Shown here piece by piece: positions 24,260-34,770 of a stretch of DNA of 64,000 nucleotides (its first letter is position 1; each line of letters begins with the position of its first letter). The notes below the pieces were generated by a model. That model was given only the letters and a program-made list of their open reading frames with translations, ran no database searches and was not told the origin of the DNA. The DNA comes from Comamonas sp. 26 (GTDB taxonomy: Bacteria > Pseudomonadota > Gammaproteobacteria > Burkholderiales > Burkholderiaceae_C): assembly GCF_002754475.1 (NCBI RefSeq), contig NZ_PEFL01000001.1, positions 1,054,001 through 1,118,000 on the forward strand, written 5' to 3'. Position numbers and translations under genes: made by a program.

Positions 24260-26179
24260 ATGCAATTTCATCTCAATGGTTTTCGTCCCGGCAGCCCGCT
24301 GGTCGCTGAGGCCTCTCCACTGGCACATGCCCATACCGAAACCGCGCCCGCCAAGGTGGATGTCCTCATCGTGGGCTGTGGCCCTGCAGGCCTGACGCTG
24401 GCCGCGCAACTGGCGGTGTTTCCTGACATTCATACCTGCATCGTCGAGCAGAAAGAAGGTCCTATGCAACTGGGCCAGGCCGACGGTATTGCCTGCCGCA
24501 CCATGGAGATGTTCGAGGCCTTTGACTTTGCGGATCAGGTGATCAAGGAAGCCTGCTGGATCAACGATGTCACCTTCTGGAAGCCTGATGACAAGACTCC
24601 CGGCAACATCGCCCGCCACGGCCGTGTGCAGGACACGGAAGATGGTCTGTCGGAGTACCCGCACGTCATCCTGAACCAGGCGCGTATTCATGACTTTTAT
24701 CTGGAGCGCATGCGCAACTCGCCCAGCAAGATGGAGCCCCACTACGCCCGCCGCGTGGTGGATGTGAAGGTGGACCACAGTGCTGCAGATTACCCTGTGA
24801 ACGTGACGCTGGAGCGCGTTGATGCGGAGCACGCCGGGCAGATCGAAACCGTGCAGGCCCGCTATGTGGTGGGCTGCGATGGCGCGCGCAGCAATGTGCG
24901 CCGTGCCATGGGACGCCAGTTGGTGGGTGATTCGGCCAACCACGCATGGGGTGTGATGGACGTTCTGGCGGTTACGGACTTTCCTGATATTCGCTTCAAG
25001 GCTGCCATTCAGTCCGAGCATGGCAATGTGCTTATCATTCCGCGTGAAGGCGGCCATCTGGTGCGTTTTTATGTGGAGATGGACAAGCTGGGCGTGGACG
25101 AGCGCGTGGCCAATCGTCAGATCACGGTGGAGCAATTGATCGAAACCGCACAGCGCGTCATTCACCCCTACAAGCTGGATGTGAAGAATGTGCCCTGGTG
25201 GTCGGTGTATGAGATCGGCCAGCGCATCTGCGACAAGTACGACGATGTGACGGATGCCGTCGCCACCGAAGATTCGCCGCTGCCCCATGTGTTTATCGCT
25301 GGCGATGCCTGCCACACCCACAGCCCCAAGGCCGGTCAGGGCATGAACTTCTCCATGCAAGACACCTTCAATCTGGGCTGGAAGCTGGCCGCCGTGCTGC
25401 GCAAGCAATGCGTGCCCGAACTGCTGCACACCTACTCGTCTGAGCGTCAGGTCGTTGCCCAGCAACTGATTGACTTTGACCGCGAGTGGGCCCAGATGTT
25501 CAGCGATCGCGCCAAGGAAGGCGGCGAGGGCGGTGTGGACCCCAAAGAGTTCCAGAAATACTTTGAGCAGCATGGCCGCTTTACCGCAGGCGTGGGCACG
25601 CATTACGCACCTTCCGTGCTGACGGGTGAGGCTGCGAACCAAACTCTGGCTAGCGGTTTTACGGTGGGTATGCGCTTTCACTCAGCACCTGTAGTGCGCG
25701 TGTCGGATGCCAAGCCTGTGCATCTGGGCCACTGCGGCAAAGCCGATGGCCGCTGGCGTCTGTATGCGTTTGCAGGCCAGGCGGATCTGGATCAACCTGA
25801 ATCCGGTCTGCTGGCGCTGTGCCGCTATCTGGAGACTGACCCTACATCGCCCCTGCGCCGCTTTACGCCAGCAGGGCAGGACATGGACAGCATCTTTGAT
25901 GTGCGCGCTATTTTTCCGCAGGCTTATACCGATGTGGCGCTGGAGAAGCTGCCCGCGCTGCTATTGCCAAGCAAGGGCAAGCTGGGCCTGCTTGACTATG
26001 AAAAAGTCTTCAGCCCTGATCTGAAGAGTGCAGCTCAGGACATCTATGACATGCGCGGTGTAGACCGTCAGCAGGGCGCGCTGGTCATCGTGCGACCTGA
26101 CCAGTATGTGGCCCAGGTTCTGCCTTTGAACGACCACGCCGCGCTGAGCGCGTACTTTGAGGCCTTCATGCTGGCGTGA
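24260..26179 (+). CDS. mobA: MobA, 3-hydroxybenzoate 4-monooxygenase
   Basis: 639 residues, exactly the length known for C. testosteroni MobA. It is an FAD flavoprotein of the phenol hydroxylase-like group; it uses NADPH and O2 to convert 3-hydroxybenzoate to protocatechuate. The FAD-binding GCGPAGLTLAAQLA is near residue 38, the second FAD motif FIAGDACHTHSPKAGQGMN near 350, and a C-terminal thioredoxin-like domain follows after about residue 480, as in phenol hydroxylase. mobR is divergent. The protocatechuate ring-cleavage genes are not in this window. Confidence 0.95.
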   Translation: MQFHLNGFRPGSPLVAEASPLAHAHTETAPAKVDVLIVGCGPAGLTLAAQLAVFPDIHTCIVEQKEGPMQLGQADGIACRTMEMFEAFDFADQVIKEACWINDVTFWKPDDKTPGNIARHGRVQDTEDGLSEYPHVILNQARIHDFYLERMRNSPSKMEPHYARRVVDVKVDHSAADYPVNVTLERVDAEHAGQIETVQARYVVGCDGARSNVRRAMGRQLVGDSANHAWGVMDVLAVTDFPDIRFKAAIQSEHGNVLIIPREGGHLVRFYVEMDKLGVDERVANRQITVEQLIETAQRVIHPYKLDVKNVPWWSVYEIGQRICDKYDDVTDAVATEDSPLPHVFIAGDACHTHSPKAGQGMNFSMQDTFNLGWKLAAVLRKQCVPELLHTYSSERQVVAQQLIDFDREWAQMFSDRAKEGGEGGVDPKEFQKYFEQHGRFTAGVGTHYAPSVLTGEAANQTLASGFTVGMRFHSAPVVRVSDAKPVHLGHCGKADGRWRLYAFAGQADLDQPESGLLALCRYLETDPTSPLRRFTPAGQDMDSIFDVRAIFPQAYTDVALEKLPALLLPSKGKLGLLDYEKVFSPDLKSAAQDIYDMRGVDRQQGALVIVRPDQYVAQVLPLNDHAALSAYFEAFMLA

Positions 26180-26206
26180 TGGAATTGATTCCCGTGGATG
26201 GGACTT

Positions 26207-26232
26207 AAAGGAGGGCTTGGCCCTCCTTTTTA
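26207..26232 (+). terminator. Terminator after mobA
   Basis: AAAGGAGGG / CCCTCCTTT stem with loop CTTGG and a trailing T-run, 28 nt after the mobA stop. Confidence 0.85.
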
Positions 26233-26298
26233 TTGCGCTGTTTGCTACGATATTTGCAGTGGCTCTTTTGCTGGCCGCTTGCTTTGTAGAGATAAACC

Positions 26299-26598
26299 AT
26301 GCTGCTGATCGTGGGGACGGTGCGACTGCCGCCCGAGAATCTTGAACGTGCCAGACCGGCCATGCTGGCCATGACAGAGGCATCCCGTGCCGAAGTGGGA
26401 TGCCTTGAGTATGGCTACGCGGAAGATGTATTTGTGCCTGGGCTCATTCATGTCAAAGAACTGTGGAGCGACCAGGCCGCGCTGGATGCACATTTCGCAT
26501 CGGCCCACATCCAGGCTTGGCGTGCTGCGTGGCCTGTGCTGGAGATTGGAGACAGGGATTTGCGGGTGTATGAGGTCGGCCAGCCGCGTGCCACCTGA
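26299..26598 (+). CDS. Antibiotic biosynthesis monooxygenase (ABM) domain protein
   Basis: 99 residues, a single ferredoxin-like ABM domain: VGTVRLPPENLERARPAMLAM, then EVGCLEYGYAEDV and VKELWSDQAALDAHFASAH. Members of this fold include quinol monooxygenases such as YgiN and haem-degrading enzymes; the latter need residues I cannot confirm here. The start at 26299 has only a weak purine stretch upstream. It is convergent with the cupin gene. Physiological role is unknown. Confidence 0.8.
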   Translation: MLLIVGTVRLPPENLERARPAMLAMTEASRAEVGCLEYGYAEDVFVPGLIHVKELWSDQAALDAHFASAHIQAWRAAWPVLEIGDRDLRVYEVGQPRAT

Positions 26599-26616
26599 GT
26601 GGATGGGCGGTCCCGT

Positions 26617-26961
26617 TCAGCCCTGCTTGACGATATCGATCGAGATCTCTACAGCGGTGATTGATCCCCGGTTTTCAAGCCAGTGCGTGGTGTTTCTGTC
26701 CTCAGGCCAGCCCACTCCGAGTCCATAGTCCGTCGCCACGCCATTGCGATGGTCGGTGATCGTGCCTTCAAGAATAAAGACCGTGCCGGGTCTGTCCTTG
26801 TGGTTGTGAACCGGACCAAAGACGCCTCCTGGCGCTATGGTCACCAGCCGCATGCGAAGCTGGCGCCCCGTCATGCCGTCGATCTCGGGGCCAAGGTCGA
26901 CTGTTGAAAGCAACTTCACCGTCACACCCTTTGTTTCGGGTGCCTGTTGTTCGTGGGGCAT
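26617..26961 (-). CDS. Cupin-domain protein
   Basis: 114 residues from ATG 26961, with GGAG 6 nt upstream. A small single cupin: GVFGPVHNHKDRPGTVFILEG gives the first cupin motif with metal-type His residues (HNH), and NTTHWLENRG the second. The HNHxDRPGT form is typical of stress- or cytosolic-sensor-like cupins of unknown substrate. Signal peptide is not evident, so it is probably cytoplasmic. No functional link to mobA is visible. Confidence 0.8.
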   Translation of the reverse strand: MPHEQQAPETKGVTVKLLSTVDLGPEIDGMTGRQLRMRLVTIAPGGVFGPVHNHKDRPGTVFILEGTITDHRNGVATDYGLGVGWPEDRNTTHWLENRGSITAVEISIDIVKQG

Positions 26962-27217
26962 CTTGCGCTCCTTCAAATTCAGCCAAAGCCTTCAATACAA
27001 CGAGCTTTTGCTGCGTTTTTTGTTGCGCCGTTTGGCATGACCAGTGCTCTGCTCAAAAGTGTGATCTCTCGTCGGCGCATAGGAAAGGGCAAGCCCATGC
27101 TGTCGGCATGGCAGGCTGGGGATCAAGGCAGCAGCAGAAAACGGGAGATGCGGCTTGTGCTTGTTTGGTCTTTTCCCTTGGGCGACCTCGTCCGGGCGAT
27201 TCCTCGACAATGCGCAC

Positions 27218-27466
27218 ATGACTTCTCAAGAACAACCGCACAACCCGCTGCATGGCCTGACACTGGAGCGCATCGTCTCCGATCTGGTGGATTACTACGG
27301 CTGGAACGAACTGGGTCGCCGCGTGCAAATACGCTGCTTTAACCAGGACCCCAGTGTTGCGTCCAGCCTGAAGTTTTTGCGCAAAACGCCTTGGGCGCGC
27401 GAGCAGGTCGAGCAGCTGTATGTGAATACGCAGCGTGCGTATGAGCGTGAGCAACGCGGCTACTGA
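27218..27466 (+). CDS. VF530 family DNA-binding protein
   Basis: 82 residues from ATG 27218. The sequence [39 protein letters not shown] and [17 protein letters not shown] is the full VF530 (DUF2132) domain, a small helical fold reported to bind DNA. The open frame continues upstream to 27155, but the extension is not family-like. Function is unknown beyond possible DNA binding; it stands alone between the cupin gene and the GGDEF gene. Confidence 0.85.
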   Translation: MTSQEQPHNPLHGLTLERIVSDLVDYYGWNELGRRVQIRCFNQDPSVASSLKFLRKTPWAREQVEQLYVNTQRAYEREQRGY

Positions 27467-27603
27467 GGGTTTGATGGACTGAGAAATTTAGTGCCGGTGC
27501 AGTGCTCCACTTGTACGGGTTGACATATGGAAGCGAGCGTGTACTTGTATGATTTGTAAACGAATGAATCTACAAAAGCCTGCTGTTCTCGCTTAGTTTT
27601 CCC

Positions 27604-28551
27604 ATGTCCCACACCGAGTCTTTTACGGCCAGCCAGTACGCCGCTATTTTGAACAGTCTGCCCGATCCAGCTTTCGTTCTGACGGAGACGGGCCGCTATG
27701 CAGCGGTATTGGGTGGCAAAGACAAGCGCTATTACCACGACGGCACCTCACTGGTGGGCAAGTTCATTGCTGATGTGCTGTCGCCCGCCAAAGCGCAATG
27801 GTTTGTGCAAAGAATTCAGGAGGCACTGGCTAGTCAACAGATGCTGGTGCTGGAGTATGAATTGAGCGTGCACGACGTGCTGGGGCTGCCGAAAGAAGGG
27901 CCCGTGGAGCCTGTCTGGTTTGAAGGCCGTATCAGCACCTTGAGTGAGTGCTTTGACGGAGAAAGAGCCGTCATCTGGGTGGCCTGCAACATCACGGACA
28001 ACAAGCGAATGCAGCAGAAACTGCAGCAGCAGGCCTTGCATGACGAGTTGACCGGCCTGAAAAATCGCCGTGGCTTCATGTGTGCCATGGAGCAGGCCTA
28101 TCAGGCCTATTTGCTCCAAGGGAAGCAGGCATGCCTCATGAGCTTTGATGTGGATTATTTCAAAGCCATCAATGATGGACTGGGTCATCCCGCAGGAGAT
28201 CAAGCGTTGCGAGATCTGTGCGCTGCCGTGCGCCAGCTGGTCCAGCCTGATGAGGTGTTTTGCCGAGTGGGTGGAGATGAGTTTGCCATTCTGAGCGACA
28301 GGTGCTCTGAGGTGGACATCACCGCCTTGGCGCAGCAAGTGCTGGATGCCGGTCAGCGGGCGCTGAAGTGTTATGCCACAGGCGGGCCTGTACCGGCGCT
28401 GAGTCTGGGCATCACATCCTTTATGCCTACAGACACAAGTCTGGAAGACATCATGCGCAGGGCTGATCAAGCCCTGTACATGGCCAAGGTTCAGGGCGGG
28501 GATCAGATGTTCATTGCCAGGCAGGGTATGGCTGAGTGCGGCATGGCCTGA
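27604..28551 (+). CDS. PAS-GGDEF diguanylate cyclase
   Basis: 315 residues. The N-terminal part (about 1-135) is PAS-like (AAILNSLPDPAFVLTETGRY, and a PAC-like end VIWVACNITDNKRMQ). The C-terminal GGDEF domain is intact: HDELTGLKNRRGF start, FDVDYFKAINDGLGHPAGD, and active site RVGGDEFAILSD. It should make cyclic di-GMP from GTP. The inhibitory I-site RxxD before GGDEF appears absent (VQPD), so product inhibition may be weak. There is no membrane segment, so it is cytosolic and probably senses a small ligand or redox cue. Confidence 0.88.
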   Translation: MSHTESFTASQYAAILNSLPDPAFVLTETGRYAAVLGGKDKRYYHDGTSLVGKFIADVLSPAKAQWFVQRIQEALASQQMLVLEYELSVHDVLGLPKEGPVEPVWFEGRISTLSECFDGERAVIWVACNITDNKRMQQKLQQQALHDELTGLKNRRGFMCAMEQAYQAYLLQGKQACLMSFDVDYFKAINDGLGHPAGDQALRDLCAAVRQLVQPDEVFCRVGGDEFAILSDRCSEVDITALAQQVLDAGQRALKCYATGGPVPALSLGITSFMPTDTSLEDIMRRADQALYMAKVQGGDQMFIARQGMAECGMA

Positions 28552-28589
28552 CTCAGCCCTGTCAGGTGGGCATGGGCAAGCGCTGAAGC

Positions 28590-29453
28590 TTAGAGGCCAA
28601 GCTGCGCCGCATGGTGGCGCAGGTGGTCGTCGATAAAGCTCTGAATAAAGTAGTAGCCGTGGTCATAACCGGCTTGGCGGCGCAGCGTCAGAGGTTGAGC
28701 TGCCTTGGCACAGGCCGCTTCAAAGGCTTCGGGCAGCAGCTGCTTTTCGATCAAAAACTTATCGGCCAAACCTTGGTCGATCAGAATGCCGCCGGGGTAG
28801 GGCACGCTGGTCTGCGTGTTCATCAACTCGCTGGCGTCATGCTTGGCCCACTCGGCCTTGTCGTTGCCCAAATAGCCGGTGAATGCCTTGTGGCCCCAAG
28901 GGCAGTTCACAGGGTTGGCAATGGGTGCAAAGGCCGACAGGGACTTGAAAATGCCGGGGTGGCGCAGCGCCAGTGTCAGTGCGCCGTGGCCGCCCATGCT
29001 GTGACCGAAGATGCCCAGACGCGCCATGTCCACAGGCAGCTTGCTGCCCACTAGCGGCAGCAGCTCGTTCAGGATGTAGCTTTCCATGCGCCAGTGAAGC
29101 GCCCAGGGCGTGGTGGTCGCGTCGAGATAAAAGCCTGCACCTACGCCAAAGTCCCAGCTGTCCGCCTCACCCGCCAGGCCCGCGCCGCGTGGGCTGGTGT
29201 CGGGGCAGATCAGGGCGATGTTCAGCTCGGCCGCCAGACGCTGCGCGCCAGCCTTGGCCATAAAGGTTTCTTCGGTGCAGGTCAGACCGGCCAGATAAAT
29301 CAGCGCGGGCACCTTCTCGCCCAGCACTGCCTTGGGCGGCAGGTAGACCGAGAACTTCATGTTCAGGCCGATCTCGCTGGAGAAATGCTCGTAATAGCGC
29401 TGGGCACCGCCAAAGCAGGCGTGGGCGCTCTTGAGTTCGAAAGAAGAGGACAT
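28590..29453 (-). CDS. fghA: S-formylglutathione hydrolase
   Basis: 287 residues, esterase D family. It hydrolyses S-formylglutathione to formate and glutathione, the second step of formaldehyde detoxification. Catalytic Ser in GHSMGGHGAL, His in GYDHGYYF, and Asp in the ILIDQGLADKF region. Start ATG 29453 has AGGAG 6 nt upstream. It follows adhC on the same strand after 105 nt, matching the known frm pathway order. A dispersed repeat unit lies in that gap. Confidence 0.95.
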   Translation of the reverse strand: MSSSFELKSAHACFGGAQRYYEHFSSEIGLNMKFSVYLPPKAVLGEKVPALIYLAGLTCTEETFMAKAGAQRLAAELNIALICPDTSPRGAGLAGEADSWDFGVGAGFYLDATTTPWALHWRMESYILNELLPLVGSKLPVDMARLGIFGHSMGGHGALTLALRHPGIFKSLSAFAPIANPVNCPWGHKAFTGYLGNDKAEWAKHDASELMNTQTSVPYPGGILIDQGLADKFLIEKQLLPEAFEAACAKAAQPLTLRRQAGYDHGYYFIQSFIDDHLRHHAAQLGL

Positions 29454-29538
29454 CAGATGCTCCTGAATAGAAAGCTGCATGCGCATGTTGAAAAAGGGTT
29501 TCAAGCCTTTTGATGCCTGAAACCCTTGCTTTTAAAAC

Positions 29539-29550
29539 GCTAGCAGCTAT
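29539..29550. repeat. Dispersed short repeat, copy in fghA-adhC gap
   Basis: GCTAGCAGCTAT, identical to copies at 34924 and 61080. On the minus strand it reads ATAGCTGCTAGCG with an A/T-rich flank. See the finding on dispersed repeats. Confidence 0.6.
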
Positions 29551-29558
29551 GGTTTTGA

Positions 29559-30725
<1,167 letters not shown>

Positions 30726-30884
30726 TCAGCGAAGCCCAGACTGTAGGGCATGGTGGCTGAACAACGCCTGACCATGGCCGCTGTTTCAATGGCTTTGGCC
30801 GAATATGGTGGTTTATTGAGCTTGCGGCCATTTTTGTGGCTGGCTTTTAAAATTCAGCCCTGTTTTTACCTTCGTCCATGCCTG

Positions 30885-31919
30885 ATGGAACATCGCCACT
30901 CCCACCCGCACACACTTCCTCACCGCATTGATCTGATCGTCTACCCCGGCTTCAAGTCGCTGGAGGCGATTGGTCCCATGTCTGTCTTCGACTACGCCAA
31001 CATCCACCTGCGCGGACGCGGCCAGCGTGATGGGTATGAGGTGCGCATCACGTCGGCAGCTCAGGGCGTTGTGCAGTCCGATACCTTGATGGCGCTGCAG
31101 GCCACGCAGTCGCTGGGCGAGCTGGCTGAACGCGGCACGGGCTGCACGGTGATCGTCGTGGGCTCGCGCCATATCGAGACGGTGCTGGGCACATCGGGCG
31201 AGCTGGTGCAGTGGTTGCAAGTCATGGCTGTTCGCGTGCCGCGTTTGATTGCCCTGTGCTCAGGCAGCTTTTTTCTGGCCGAGGCAGGTCTGCTGGATGA
31301 GCGCCGCGCCGCCACGCACTGGAGCGTAGCCAAGCTGCTGGCCCAGCGCTACCCGCGTGTGCAGGTTGATGCCGATGCCATTTATGTGCGTGACGATGTG
31401 AAAGACAGCGATGGCGAGCGCCAGATCTGGACCTCGGCCGGGGTGACCGCAGGCATTGATTTGGCGCTGGCCGTGGTGGAGCAGGACTTTGGCCATGCGC
31501 TGGCGCTGGAGGTGGCGCGGGATCTGGTGATGTACCTCAAGCGCCCCGGCGGCCAGTCCCAGTTCAGCGTGCCGCTGGCGGCGCAATCCACCCAGCACCG
31601 AGGTGTGCAGGCGGTGCAGCAATGGGTGCTTGCCCACCTTGAGAAGCCCGTGACGCTGGCCCAGATGGCCGAGCAGGCCGCGATGAGTGAGCGGCACTTT
31701 CGCCGAGTCTTTCAGCAAGAAACAGGGCAAAGCCCATCGGCCTTTGTAGAAAACGCAAGGCTTGAAGCGGCCAAGCAGCTGCTGGAGGCGCAAAGCCAGC
31801 GGCCGCTGAAGACCGTGGCCGCCCATGTGGGCCTGGGCTCGGAGCAGGCGCTGCGCCACCTGTTTGTGAAGAAGCTGGGCATTACGCCTGTGGCCTACCG
31901 GGAGCGCTTCGGGGATTGA
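30885..31919 (+). CDS. GlxA-type AraC-family regulator (GATase1-like N-terminus)
   Basis: 344 residues from ATG 30885. The N-terminal DJ-1/PfpI-like domain (HRIDLIVYPGFKSLEAIGPMSVF, then LCSGSFFLAEAGLLDERRAATHW) carries the conserved Cys of the family. The C-terminal AraC domain has MAEQAAMSERHFRRVFQQETG and HVGLGSEQALRHLF. Family members often control amino-acid or quaternary amine catabolism. It is divergent from adhC (210 bp gap) and could regulate formaldehyde oxidation, but the target is inferred. The frame is open to 30750; the extension is not conserved-looking. Confidence 0.85.
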   Translation: MEHRHSHPHTLPHRIDLIVYPGFKSLEAIGPMSVFDYANIHLRGRGQRDGYEVRITSAAQGVVQSDTLMALQATQSLGELAERGTGCTVIVVGSRHIETVLGTSGELVQWLQVMAVRVPRLIALCSGSFFLAEAGLLDERRAATHWSVAKLLAQRYPRVQVDADAIYVRDDVKDSDGERQIWTSAGVTAGIDLALAVVEQDFGHALALEVARDLVMYLKRPGGQSQFSVPLAAQSTQHRGVQAVQQWVLAHLEKPVTLAQMAEQAAMSERHFRRVFQQETGQSPSAFVENARLEAAKQLLEAQSQRPLKTVAAHVGLGSEQALRHLFVKKLGITPVAYRERFGD

Positions 31920-32167
31920 TTGACCATAAAACGTCAGTAGCTGGCGGGGTGCTCTTCTATATGTGAGGATGACTCATGGGTAAGTGAGCATGAGCCTTCA
32001 TTGTCGCCTGTAACTTTTATAATCGCGCCGCCATTGCTGCAGGTGCTTTTAGCCCTTCGCGGCGATTCACACGGAGAGGCCCGGGGCTCAGAAGTAGCTC
32101 CAGTATCCGTTCCCATTGCGAACGATGCATGGCCGTGTGACCCGAATTTCAGCTATCTAAAGTCATC
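31920..32167. other. 248-bp gap before the permease gene
   Basis: No gene seen. It should hold the promoter of the permease-glycerate kinase pair; a TATAAT-like hexamer is at 32018-32023, but I find no well-spaced -35 element or clear operator. Confidence 0.4.
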
Positions 32168-33505
32168 ATGAGCAGTATTGCTATCTCTTCCATTCTGGTG
32201 GTCCTGAGTATTCTGGCCATCATTTTTCTCACGGCCAAGCTCAAAGCCAACGTCTTTGGCGCGCTGTTTGCTGTTTCGCTGCTGCTGGCGGTGTTCGGCA
32301 CCAGCCTGCCCCTGCCCAAGGTGATGGATGCGCTCAAGACTGGCTTTGGCAACACGCTGGGCGGCATCTCCTTCATCATCATCTTTGGTGCGGCGATTGC
32401 CGTGTGCATGCAAAAGAGTGGCGGCGCCCTGAGCATTGCCACCCACATCCTGAACCTGGCAGGCAAGCAAAACGCCAGGCCCGCCATGGCCTGGACGGGT
32501 TTCATCCCCGGCCTGACCATCTTCTGCGACACGGGCTACATCATTCTGAGCGGCATCGCCCGCAGCATCAGCGCCAGCTCCAAGGTGCCCATGCCGCTGA
32601 TCGCCTCCATCCTCGGTACATCGCTGTATGCCGTGCACTGCCTGGTGCCCACACACCCTGGCGCACTGGCAGCTGCCACCACGCTCAATGCCAATCTGGG
32701 TCTGCTGGTGCTGGCTGGCGTGCTGTTTGCCATTCCCGGTCTGTTGGCTGCTTACTACTGGGCCAACTGGATGTGCAAGGGCAAGGACTACGCACCTGCC
32801 GTGGCCGAAGAGAGCGAGCAGCAATCCACCGCCAACCTGCCATCGTTCGGTTTCTCCCTGCTTCCCGTGGTGCTGCCACTGGTGCTGATCTCGATTTCCA
32901 CATTGCTCACCACACTGGGCTACAAAGATGGCTTTGCCACCATTTTCCACTTCATGGGTAACCCCCCTGTCGCCTTGCTGGTGGGCATGTTGTGCGGCAT
33001 GTGGCTGCTGGCCTGCAACGGCGGCAAAAAGGGTGACTTCAGCGCCGTGCTGGAAGAGGCCATCATCAAGTCCGGCCCCACGCTGATCATTACCGCTGCA
33101 GGCGGCATGTTCGGCGCCATCATCAAGGAAACCGGTGTGGGCGGCGCACTGGGCCAGGCTCTGGGCAATGCCTCTATCGGTCTGCTGGTGCCGTTCATCA
33201 TTGCCGCGCTGCTCAAGACGGCGCAGGGTTCGTCCACCGTGGCTGCGCTGACATCGGCTGCCATCATTGCGCCTAGCCTGGCCACCTTTGGTCTGGATTC
33301 GGAAACGGGCCGCATCTTCGCGGTGCTGGCCATTGGTGCAGGCTCCATCGTGGCATCGCACGCCAACGACTCCTACTTCTGGGTGGTGACCAAGTTCTCC
33401 CAGATCGAAATGGAAGACTCGCTGCGCGTCTTCACCACCTCCACCATCGTCATGGGTATGGTCAGCTTCGCCTGCATCTGGGTGGCCAGCGCCTTCATGC
33501 TCTGA
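32168..33505 (+). CDS. GntP-family permease (probable D-glycerate transporter)
   Basis: 445 residues with many hydrophobic segments, the usual GntP length. Family stretches include FIIIFGAAIAVCMQKSGGA, FCDTGYIILSGIA, CLVPTHPGALAA and LLKTAQGSSTVAALTSAAI. GntP proteins are proton symporters for gluconate-like sugar acids. Here the next gene is glycerate kinase, 17 nt downstream, so D-glycerate is the likely substrate. Gluconate is probably handled by the TRAP system at 7.5-10.5 kb instead. Substrate is inferred from neighbours. Confidence 0.87.
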   Translation: MSSIAISSILVVLSILAIIFLTAKLKANVFGALFAVSLLLAVFGTSLPLPKVMDALKTGFGNTLGGISFIIIFGAAIAVCMQKSGGALSIATHILNLAGKQNARPAMAWTGFIPGLTIFCDTGYIILSGIARSISASSKVPMPLIASILGTSLYAVHCLVPTHPGALAAATTLNANLGLLVLAGVLFAIPGLLAAYYWANWMCKGKDYAPAVAEESEQQSTANLPSFGFSLLPVVLPLVLISISTLLTTLGYKDGFATIFHFMGNPPVALLVGMLCGMWLLACNGGKKGDFSAVLEEAIIKSGPTLIITAAGGMFGAIIKETGVGGALGQALGNASIGLLVPFIIAALLKTAQGSSTVAALTSAAIIAPSLATFGLDSETGRIFAVLAIGAGSIVASHANDSYFWVVTKFSQIEMEDSLRVFTTSTIVMGMVSFACIWVASAFML

Positions 33506-33522
33506 ACCGGTAGCACTGCATC

Positions 33523-34665
33523 ATGAAAATTGTGATCGCCCCCGATTCCTACAAGGAAAGCCTGTCCGCACTGGAAGTGGCCATGCAGATCGAGCTGGGA
33601 TTCAAGGAAATCTTTCCGGACGCCGAGTACGTCAAAGTGCCCATGGCCGATGGCGGCGAAGGCACGGTGCAGGCCATGGTCGAGGCCACGCAGGGCCGCC
33701 AGGTTGAAGTCGAAGTGACAGACCCGCTGGGTCAGCGCATCACCGGCTTCTACGGCCTGACGGGCGACGGCCGCACCGCCATGATCGAAATGGCTGCGGC
33801 CAGCGGTCTGGCGCTGGTGCCGCCTGCACAGCGCAACCCCAACGTCACCACCAGCTACGGCACGGGGGAATTGATCATTGCAGCGCTGGATGCCGGTGCC
33901 CGCCACCTGATTCTGGGCATTGGCGGCAGCGCCACCAATGATGGCGGCGCTGGCATGTTGCAGGCGCTGGGCGTGCAACTGCTGGATGCGCAAGGCGTTG
34001 AGCTGGCACGCGGCGGTGCGCCGCTGGCGCTGCTGGCCCGCATTGACATGAGTGGCTTGGACAAGCGCCTTGCCGAATGTCAGATTGAAGTGGCCTGCGA
34101 CGTGGACAACCCGCTGACTGGTGAGCGCGGTGCATCGGCCATCTTTGGCCCGCAAAAAGGTGCCACGCCTGAAATGGTGCAGTCGCTGGATGTCAGCCTC
34201 AAGCACTTTGCCGCCATCATCCAGCGCGACCTGGGTGTGGCCGTGGATGCCGTGGCGGGCGCCGGTGCCGCAGGCGGCATGGGCGCGGCCATGATGGCCT
34301 TCCTCAAAGGGCAACTGCGCCCCGGCTGCGAAATCATTGCGCGTGCTGTGGGTCTGGAAGCTGCCGTGCGTGATGCCGACCTGGTCATCACCGGTGAAGG
34401 CCGCATTGACCAGCAGACCATCTTCGGCAAAACGCCCTTTGGGGTGGCCACCGTGGCAAAGCAGTTTGGCAAACCCGTCATCGGCATTGCCGGTGGTCTG
34501 GGCACCAATGCGCAAGTGGTGCACGAGCATGGCATTGACGCCATCTTCAGCGTGCTCAGCCGTATCTGCACTCTGCAAGATGCGCTGGCCGAGGCCGAGC
34601 ACAACGTACGCTCATCGGCGCGCAATATTGCCGCCGTGCTGGCCATGGGGCAGCGCATGGGTTGA
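33523..34665 (+). CDS. glxK: Glycerate kinase (GlxK/GarK type)
   Basis: 380 residues, class II glycerate kinase. It phosphorylates D-glycerate with ATP, in this family mostly to 2-phosphoglycerate. The N-terminus [16 protein letters not shown], then [34 protein letters not shown] and [21 protein letters not shown] are characteristic. It is 17 nt after the permease gene, so they form one operon for glycerate use. It ends with a terminator and a short tandem repeat in the 3' flank. Confidence 0.92.
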   Translation: MKIVIAPDSYKESLSALEVAMQIELGFKEIFPDAEYVKVPMADGGEGTVQAMVEATQGRQVEVEVTDPLGQRITGFYGLTGDGRTAMIEMAAASGLALVPPAQRNPNVTTSYGTGELIIAALDAGARHLILGIGGSATNDGGAGMLQALGVQLLDAQGVELARGGAPLALLARIDMSGLDKRLAECQIEVACDVDNPLTGERGASAIFGPQKGATPEMVQSLDVSLKHFAAIIQRDLGVAVDAVAGAGAAGGMGAAMMAFLKGQLRPGCEIIARAVGLEAAVRDADLVITGEGRIDQQTIFGKTPFGVATVAKQFGKPVIGIAGGLGTNAQVVHEHGIDAIFSVLSRICTLQDALAEAEHNVRSSARNIAAVLAMGQRMG

Positions 34666-34666
34666 A

Positions 34667-34702
34667 GCGCTCTACTAGGCGCTCTAGTAGGCGTTTTACT
34701 GG
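34667..34702. repeat. Three degenerate 12-bp tandem units after glxK
   Basis: GCGCTCTACTAG, GCGCTCTAGTAG and GCGTTTTACTGG follow one another directly after the stop codon. No function is evident. Confidence 0.5.
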
Positions 34703-34716
34703 GCATTATTCAAAGC

Positions 34717-34750
34717 AAAACCCCGCTCGCAATTGCAGGCCGGGTTTTTT
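34717..34750. terminator. Terminator after glxK
   Basis: AAAACCC arm and GGGTTTT arm flank a GC-rich loop that includes the palindrome GCAATTGC, followed by a T-run. It lies between the convergent glxK and XRE genes. Confidence 0.7.
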
Positions 34751-34770
34751 GTTTTCAGAGCTTCAGAACT

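Noticed and set aside
24248..25681. A 477-codon minus-strand frame opposite mobA
   Set aside because: Antisense shadow; mobA is full length and has all cofactor motifs.
27520..27553. TTGACA with TATGAT as a promoter of the GGDEF gene
   Set aside because: The spacing is 22 bp, too long for a normal sigma-70 promoter.
34667..34702. Tandem 12-mers as a CRISPR-like array
   Set aside because: There are no spacers, the units are degenerate and only three occur, and there are no cas genes.
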